Source: Neurospora tetrasperma FGSC 2508
Taxonomy: Eukaryota > Ascomycota > Sordariomycetes > Sordariales > Sordariaceae
Assembly: GCF_000213175.1 (NCBI RefSeq)
Contig: NW_009799104.1
Coordinates: forward strand, 1,133,214 to 1,197,213
Length of the DNA: 64,000 nt
Direction of reading: 5' to 3'
Every line of letters starts with the position of its first letter. Positions within the stretch are counted from its first letter, which is position 1. Made by a program: the position numbers and the translations under genes. The notes under the pieces were generated by a model. That model made no database searches, was not told where the DNA came from, and worked only from the letters and a program-made list of their open reading frames with translations. Shown here piece by piece: positions 57,556 through 64,000 of this stretch.

Positions 57556-58683
57556 TGAGTGAGTGAGTGATTCAAGATATAGAGTTTTATTGCGATTTGT
57601 ATATGTGAAAGGAAGAAAGAGTAGACCCAACGAAGGATAGATAGTAGCATGGCAGGCAAGAATTAGAACTAGTAGTTATGAACTACCCATCCCCGTGGTC
57701 TTCCAGGTTCTTCCTTGGTCCTCATTGTTGAATCCTGCCCTCAAGATTACTTTACAATTGGTGTTTGTAAATTACCCACTACAGGTTTGTTGAAGTTGAT
57801 GGGTGGATTTTGTCTCAGATACTGACCACTACGCCAAACACCCAAAAATTGGAGCTCCATCGAGGTGATGGATTAGTGGTAGCTCTGAACCCCCTATATT
57901 CGACATGTTGTTACGTCAACTTGCACCTGGTGCGGAGTTATTTGTAGGATCGAGTAAGTAGTATTAGAGGCGGGGTCGGTAGGAGAACCAGGAACTGAGA
58001 GAGATTGGGGACTGGAGGCTGTGATGATGACTGGTGTAATTGGTAATATGTACAAGTCAGCCAGCTAACTACCGAGGCGAGATGTTGGATGGCGCAAGAG
58101 TCAATTCAGGTCCATAGGACTTTACAAGACAAGCAGAATCTTTCGGTCGAAGTATATGTTTGTTAGGGACGCTACGGTGCATCATTAACAGATCCCGTCT
58201 ACCCACCGTGCTTGTAGGTGTGGAGGGTTTGGTGGTGCGGCTTTCACAGATCCCGTCTACCCACCGTACTTGTAAGTGTGGAGGGTTTGGTGGTGTGGCT
58301 TTCACATATTACTTTTACCACCTCTTTCACACTGCTGGCCTAGTTAAGTGGTTGGTACTATCTATTCTGGTTGCTAGCTAGGCATATATTGATCACTACT
58401 GATAATCATTTCGCGATCATCCACGACAATAATCCTATCTTGACTCATTCCTATCAGCTTCGCTTCGCTTCGCTTCCATGGACATTTCCATCTGCCTCGT
58501 CTTCATCATACACCACCCATCGATGAAGCACTTGCTGCCAGAGGGTCTGGGACGGAACACCAATCCAGCGCTCCATCCTTCTCAACCCCCTCAAACATTC
58601 ACAACCCTAACCATATTCCATATCGATGTCATCCAATAATTCAGGAATATTATCCAATATCCTCGCTTTCCTCGGACCCCCGG
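57556..58683. other. 1.1-kb intergenic region
   Basis: Convergent spacer between the hypothetical gene and the kinase gene. It contains a 58-bp tandem duplication at 58188 and a TTCGC pentamer run near 58460. No gene was recognised. Confidence 0.5.
58188..58303. repeat. 58-bp tandem duplication
   Basis: Two adjacent copies of a 58-bp unit (58188-58245 and 58246-58303) start with ACAGATCCCG and differ at only a few positions. A few bases of a third copy follow. They lie in the 3' flank of the kinase gene and look recent. Confidence 0.9.
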
Positions 58684-61220
58684 TTAAATTTGCAACTGGG
58701 GTTTGGTCCTGGCCACATCTGCCCAACTGGGTGCGGTGGGCATTGAAGGGATCTTTCTCTGAATGGCTGTACGACCGGAATCACGCCCTATGGAAGGTGC
58801 AGTACTTGTAGAAGGAGCGAAGCTGACATCACTAGAGTCGTCTCGCATGTCACGCTCTTCGTTCTCTTCGTGATCGTCTTGAGAGGCAACACTCTCCGCT
58901 CGTCTGATGTCCTCTTCATAACCCAACCCAAGACCGACACCATCTACTCGAATGGCAGTTGCAGAATCGCTATCGGCAAGTCTGGGTACCATCTCGTCCG
59001 ACTCCTTGGCAATTCGGCCGGGAGACAGACTGTAGACATTGGGCGTGTTTTCGACCGTCGTTGGCATGCTGAGGTCGTCATTACGCGACCTGCTCAGGCT
59101 GAGGGTCGAACTCGTCATGCTATGCTGAGTGCTATCGGCTGAAGAGGTGTTGCGATTGTACCGCGGCGTGCTAGGCGTGCTGGACCTAATAGGTGTGGCA
59201 GGGTTGACAGCTCGAGGTAAGCGGGAAGCTGAAGTGCTGGATCGCAGCGAATAGTTGGCGGGAGCAACCTCAAGCGTTGGACTTCTCTTGGGCCCAACAG
59301 CCGGGATTGGCGAGTTGAGCAGGTTAGCTGGACGGATGATGGAGTCTCGGCGTACTGAATCTCGACGAGTCGCGGTCTGCGGTACGGGAATACTGCTAGT
59401 ACCAGTTGAGACGGCTTGGGAGTAGCTTGGACGAGCAGTACGATCGGCGATTGGGGTGGGCATTTTGACGAGAGTTTGTAGGATGGGGGCTGATGACGAA
59501 ATTGTTGGCAGAGGGTACGTTGGTGGTCTCGATGGCATCTTCAAACCGCTCGGGGCGGGAATCGCTTTCGTCGATACAGATGAAGAAGTGGTGGTTCGGC
59601 GCGAGGCGGTTGGAACTCCGTGCCTTTTACCAGTTTGGAGTTCCATCAAGCTAGCCTCGAGCCTCTTTCTTTCCTCAGATTCGTTTTCCAGCCTCTTCTT
59701 CAGCTGCTCACATTTCTGTTTGTACCTCTCAGCGACATGGGTCGTCTCGTTCCTAATCCGAGCTTCGTAGGTGGCATCTTTTGCTTCGAGCTCAGCTAGC
59801 CTCTTGATGATCTTTTCGTGCTCGTCTCGTAGTCGCTTGGCGTCTTCAGTGACACGCCTGAGGCGCGAGTCAAGCTTTTCAGTCAAAAATCGGCTGCTCC
59901 TCTTGCAGCAGGAAGCATGATATACCTGCTCAATACCACCTAGTTCAACCAGCTCGACATCAGCTTCGTCCGCCGCAGGTCGCTCCGATGGTGCAGTGGA
60001 CGACATTCTCCTGATCAGATTAATTGTGTGCTTCGGACCCACTGTATGCGCTTCGGAGTCCTTGTATTCCTGGGTTGCAAGCGCATGCATTTCAAGATGC
60101 CCCAAGAACTGGTCGAGTAGTGCATCTCTCCCCCGATCTGGCAGCTTTCCGGCAACACGATCAAAGTCGGCTATTTTGGCGCCATATACAACCGTTGAGA
60201 TGTTGAGCAACACCATTCCGAGAGAGTAGACATCCGCAGCCCGCATCGACCACTCATCACTAAGGCGGCTGACCTCGGGAGCTCTCCACTTGGGGGTTCC
60301 CTGTTGCCCGAGAGTAAGAGTGTTTTCCCGGTCATGCACGTCTCTTGCTATGCCGAAGTCCGCCAGGTAGACTCTTCCAGGGCTTAAGAGGATATTGCCG
60401 GGCTTGAGGTCCAGATGGCGCACGTCGGACTTGTGTAAATAAGCCAGGGCGCGGGTGAGGCAGCCCATCATCTGGCGCATGTACCTAAACAAGCAACGAT
60501 TTCCGTACGAAGGGGATACATGCTTGCTGGGGAGGTAGGTGTATTCAAAGGCGTCCAGGTCAGTAAGATCAAGTGTGGCCAGGCGAAAGAGAATTTCATC
60601 GCGGTCGTCTTGGCCGGTCTGGAGAAGATGCAGGTCGTTAAACAGGTCATCCAGATTGCACACGGCGACAGGCCACAGCAAGAGGTACAGCTCAGGTACA
60701 TTGCGGTAGCAATAAGAACCAATGAGTTTGACAATGTGTTCATGCTCAAGCTTGTCCATCACCTTGGCCTCACGCCGTAGGGTTTCCAGTAGCATATTCC
60801 GTCGCTGGGGAATATACTTGCGTGCCAAGCGTATTGAGCGGTGCTTGTAAGCGAGTTGGACTTTGTCGACGACGCCATAGCTCCCGCGGCCCAGTTGGTA
60901 ATTGAGATTGCTTTTGAACTGGTCGTGATACCGCTTCGCTTTTTCAAGGTGCTCGGGGGTGGTATCTGTGTGTTTTCCTCTGGATACAAATTAGCCAAGT
61001 GCCTGGACGAGGGAAAGGTACAAACAAGACTTGGGGAAGAGGATAGGAAGGAATCCAACTGTACGCACATTCCGGACCAGTGACCTGGTGATGACTCCCA
61101 CTCTTTGATGATCTCCTTCTCGTAAGCCTCGAGTTCCTGGTGTGACATTCGTTCAACTCGGCCTGAATGGGTGGTGGGCAGGACTTTGTTCCAACCGTTT
61201 TGTGACTCAGGCCGCGTCAT
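58684..61220 (-). CDS. Serine/threonine protein kinase with coiled coil and long disordered tail
   Basis: Exons 61220-61069 and 60979-58684 give 815 residues. The kinase domain (about 76-385) shows the glycine loop GRGSYG (81-86), the ATP-site Lys of ARKYIP (Lys105), the catalytic loop HLDLKPGN (Asp241, with Leu in place of the usual Arg of HRD), ADFGIA (258-260 DFG) and the APE triplet at 284-286. All catalytic residues are present, so it should be active. A coiled coil at about 415-498 is followed by some 300 Ser/Thr/Pro-rich residues ending in PSWADVARTKPQLQI. I cannot place it in a named kinase family. The ATG at 61220 has a strong context (GCCGCCATGA). The next in-frame ATG at 61148 is possible. 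Confidence 0.9.
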
Positions 61221-63017
61221 GGCGGCGACTGGACCCGGGCGACCGGGGATCGCCAACGAAGACGGCAAGCGAACGGAGGAGTTCGAGGGCAGAGCGTCAG
61301 CAGCTTGTTGGCTGGGCAAGGAGTCACGACGCTGGGGTCCTGGGAAGAAGACTAAGGCCCAGAGGAAAGAAATAATATTCGAAGGGGTATATTGAAGGAC
61401 AGGAGATTTTGAAACAAGAGAAAGAAGACGGAAAAAAAGACCACACACGATATCCAAACCAAGGACCCAAAACGAGAGACTAGAGGTTTTTGGAGATGGT
61501 CCCGTCTAGTGGGAAAGTGGCCAGCGGCACCCAGGTGGGAGGGGATGAACATGCAAATGTACCTACTTTGCAAGTGGATGCTCCAACTTTCCCAGTTGGG
61601 CACTGCGCTTGCTGGGGACTTTTTGCGTGAGCGCATATCCACTGCAGGCATCCGCCAATTCGGCAGTAACAGTTAGTGTTGAAGTCCTTTTCTTGATGAA
61701 GAGTAACTTCGAGGTACTTGGACCTTAACAAGGGCGCCCTCCCGTGGAATCGACATGTGCCATTGGCCAGCAACAACCTGAATGGAACCTCGAGTCCGAC
61801 CTCAGAGCGGCTGAGCTAGCACTCTGCAGTGGTGAGCGTGGCGCTGTTGAACGATCGCTGTTGAAAAGAGCTGTCCGTTATGTAATTGGATTTTAGATGT
61901 CTTGCGTATACAAGGGCGTCCTGGCGATAAACAGCAAAAAGGCATGCCATTCCAACTGTTCAAGACAAGAAGCCGGGCTTGCCGGGGGATAAATCAACAC
62001 AAAATGCCCCTGATCGCCGCTCGATCTCTGTTTTGAATTTTGACGGACTCCAGTGACAAAGGGGCCCACCTAACAGGGCTGAGCTGGGCGCTGCGGCTCC
62101 CGAACTCCAGAAAGTGGAACTGGCTCGGGGCGAGGTCGTTGGACACGGGATGAACGGCTTCCCTTTGAGCTCCGCCATGAGCACGGGTCCGTCTCCACCT
62201 TTCACCCGGGCAAGACTGGAAGCTTAAATCAACATCCGGTGCGCTTGCTCCATATTCGCGCCGCCCAGCTCCCGGCTTCATCGATGATTTGGTCAGTGCT
62301 CCTTTCTGACTATCGGACAGATTGGCATTTCGCCCCTCTATGCCGGAACATGATGACTTCGAGGATATCGATCCTGGGTATGTCTTGACCGGCAGACCAA
62401 ACCGATAAATCTCAAAGCATGGATTTTGTCAAGATGCTGTTTGTCCATTCTCCACAATGTGTTGATACATACAAGTTCAAGTTGGGTAAGGTCGTTTAGT
62501 GAGTAAAGGGCCTGTCCTCCACCAGCCAGTTTGAGGTCGAGGTCAAGGTAGCCGGCACTTGATCTCAAGGCTTGATGACCTACTGAGATCGAGTACCCTG
62601 TACCTGGCACGGTCCACATTTTGATGATCAGTAATCGGAAAACAGCCGGGACTGAAACGGCCAAGGGGATCCCATCTCAACCGCCCTGCATCTTATCAGA
62701 TCGCCAACATTTTACTCAACGTCTTTTCAGATGTCCAACAGAGTGTGTACATTTTGTGAATACATAGTGTACGCAACTACAATTTGGACACTGGATGCGG
62801 TTTGTTATTGTGCACGTTTGTGAGAACCGCCCCGTTTCCAACCTGCGACTGCCGCAGCAGCATCACTCGGCTCCAAGTCCTACCCCAGGTCTTGGCGTTC
62901 CTTCCCCTTCAGCTCGACCGTCAGACTTCGAAGCATCTTTCAAGTTGCCATCTTTCACTGTTTGTCCATCATCAATCCCAGTTTCCAGCTTCATTTTAGA
63001 CCCAACAGTCATCGACT
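61221..63017. other. 1.8-kb divergent intergenic region
   Basis: Promoter region shared by the kinase (minus) and bZIP (plus) genes. Near the bZIP gene, an ATG at 62795 opens an ORF of 95 codons in another frame that overlaps the bZIP start. If transcribed it would act as an upstream ORF. No RNA gene or element was seen. Confidence 0.5.
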
Positions 63018-64000
63018 ATGAAGCCCATGATGCGATATCCTGGAGGCGACCTAGCAATTCTCGGCGTCGAGGCCTATCCTGACCCCCTCGCCCAGGCACG
63101 GGCTCGATCCCGACTGACTCGTCAGTCACGGTCTACTGTTACAAGCCAACGACCTGAAGAGGGAGGTCCGCGGAAACGTCCAAGACTGCAAGAGGAAGAA
63201 GTCGGGACACGCGAAAAAGATGAAACTAAACGGGCCCGCGGACGTCCGCGGTTAGACGTCAATGATAAGACTGCTGCTGACGTGAGTGTAAATGACAATT
63301 GTAGTCTGAAAGTGGTGATGCTGATGGTCCTGTAGCGTCGACGAACTCAAATACGTCTAGCACAGCGCGCATACCGGAACCGCAAAGAGACGACTGTACA
63401 AACATTGGAGAAACAAGTCGAGAGTTTACGACAGGTCAACCGAGAAATGCGCAATGCTTTTATGGAATTCCATGACTTTGCTGTCGCCAGTGGTTTACTA
63501 GACAACTCTACAGAATTAGGCAGACAACTCCTCGCTGCCAAGAAAAGATTCATCACTATCACACAAGCCAGCGGTGATGACATTGACGCAGATGACCATC
63601 ATGAAGAAGGTTGGCGACGAGGAAGCACGAGCACAACTGAGTCCATTGGAAGTCATCGCAGGCGAAAGGAACCTTTACAGCCAGAGAGTCAAAGGAATTC
63701 CCCGGAGTATGCGATGGAACCATCAGCCACCGAGTCACCCCCTCAGCTTTACCCAGGCCTCACCATCACTGACGAGCCAATATCTCAAAGTAACTTGACC
63801 ACTGCCCCGGCAACAGACTTGAGTCTCTCCATACCAACCACCAGCCACGCAGCCGAATTCCTTCCAACCACCACCGCCCCATCTATCTCCAAGGCCTTCG
63901 ACTTTGCCACAATAGACTTCGACCTCGATTTCCTCACCCAACAATCCCTAGCCCAACTACACCCACCGATCCCATCCCCCTACTCCTCCCTTCCCAGCCC
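63018..64000 (+). CDS. Yap-like bZIP transcription factor (3' end beyond window)
   Basis: Exon 1 is 63018-63281 (88 codons). A 54-nt intron (GTGAGT...TAG) follows, and exon 2 runs from 63336 past the window end; the frame stays open to 64000, giving at least 309 residues. The basic region starts right after the junction: RRRTQIRLAQRAYRNRKE. This has the Q-x-x-A-Q-R-A-x-R-x-R pattern of fungal Yap-type factors. A leucine zipper with heptads VQTLEKQVESLRQVNREMR and then FMEFHDFAVASGLL follows, a signature of a widespread Pezizomycotina bZIP group. The N-terminal 88 residues are basic and disordered, with a KRPR/KRARGRPR nuclear-localisation-like tract. The C-terminal part is Ser/Thr/Pro-rich with an acidic hydrophobic patch (FDFATIDFDLDFL) that could be an activation domain. 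Confidence 0.9.

Noticed and set aside
58440-58448. TGACTCA Gcn4/CPC1-type motif near the kinase gene
   Set aside because: It lies in the 3' flank of the kinase and far from any start codon, so a promoter role is unlikely.
1-64000. Transposons, virus fossils, 5S rRNA genes and RIP-mutated repeats
   Set aside because: I looked for terminal repeats, transposase or polymerase motifs, Neurospora-type dispersed 5S sequence and AT-rich TA-biased blocks, and saw none by eye. A computed repeat search would be decisive.

Overview
The window looks like chromosomal DNA of a filamentous ascomycete, most likely of the Sordariales (Neurospora/Sordaria type). Genes are split by short introns (about 55-190 nt) with GTAAGT-like donors, CTAAC-like branch sites and CAG/TAG acceptors. 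Intergenic DNA is long and rich in pyrimidine tracts and CTAC microsatellites. The protein set is typical of Pezizomycotina: a Pth11-type rhodopsin-domain protein, an RTA1 protein, a fungal fruit-body lectin, a DUF3716 protein and a Yap-like bZIP. No transposon, virus fossil, rRNA gene or CRISPR array was recognised, and no AT-rich RIP-mutated block is evident. All gene models were built by hand from frame and splice-site continuity; each sums to a multiple of three. Functional calls rest on remembered family motifs, not on searches.

Layout. 1-16.9 kb: metabolic and membrane genes separated by wide spacers. They are a Pth11-like membrane protein (-), a GMC oxidoreductase (+), an auxin-efflux-carrier-like transporter (-), a TauD-type dioxygenase (-) and a secreted alpha carbonic anhydrase (+). 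17-21.7 kb: tRNA-Lys(CTT), a small probable mitochondrial protein, tRNA-Thr(AGT) and an Agaricus-type lectin. 22-29 kb: karyopherin Kap123 and an RTA1-family protein. 29.8-36 kb: a 981-residue zinc-finger protein and an af470-like (DUF4188) monooxygenase. 37.5-43.7 kb: an RGG-box protein followed in the same frame by a second ORF after one TAG, then the U1 snRNP factor Luc7 and the GPI-transamidase subunit Gpi16/PIG-T. 43.8-49.6 kb: a seven-exon FAD monooxygenase and cysteinyl-tRNA synthetase. 50.8-55.3 kb: a nucleoside-deoxyribosyltransferase-like protein divergent from a large protein with three zinc-finger-like modules, DUF3716 and a C-terminal cupin-like domain. 56.6-64 kb: a hypothetical protein, a protein kinase with a long tail, and a bZIP factor cut by the window end.

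Housekeeping genes (Kap123, Luc7, Gpi16, CysRS, tRNAs) are interspersed with accessory genes, and there is no clear biosynthetic cluster. The most interesting points are: the modular protein at 51919-55338; the tandem in-frame ORFs at 37518-39578; sister introns flanking a 30-nt exon in the Pth11-like gene; dual start codons plus a Gcn4/CPC1-type site on the CysRS gene; and a carbonic anhydrase with a proline-rich insert and no His at the proton-shuttle position.
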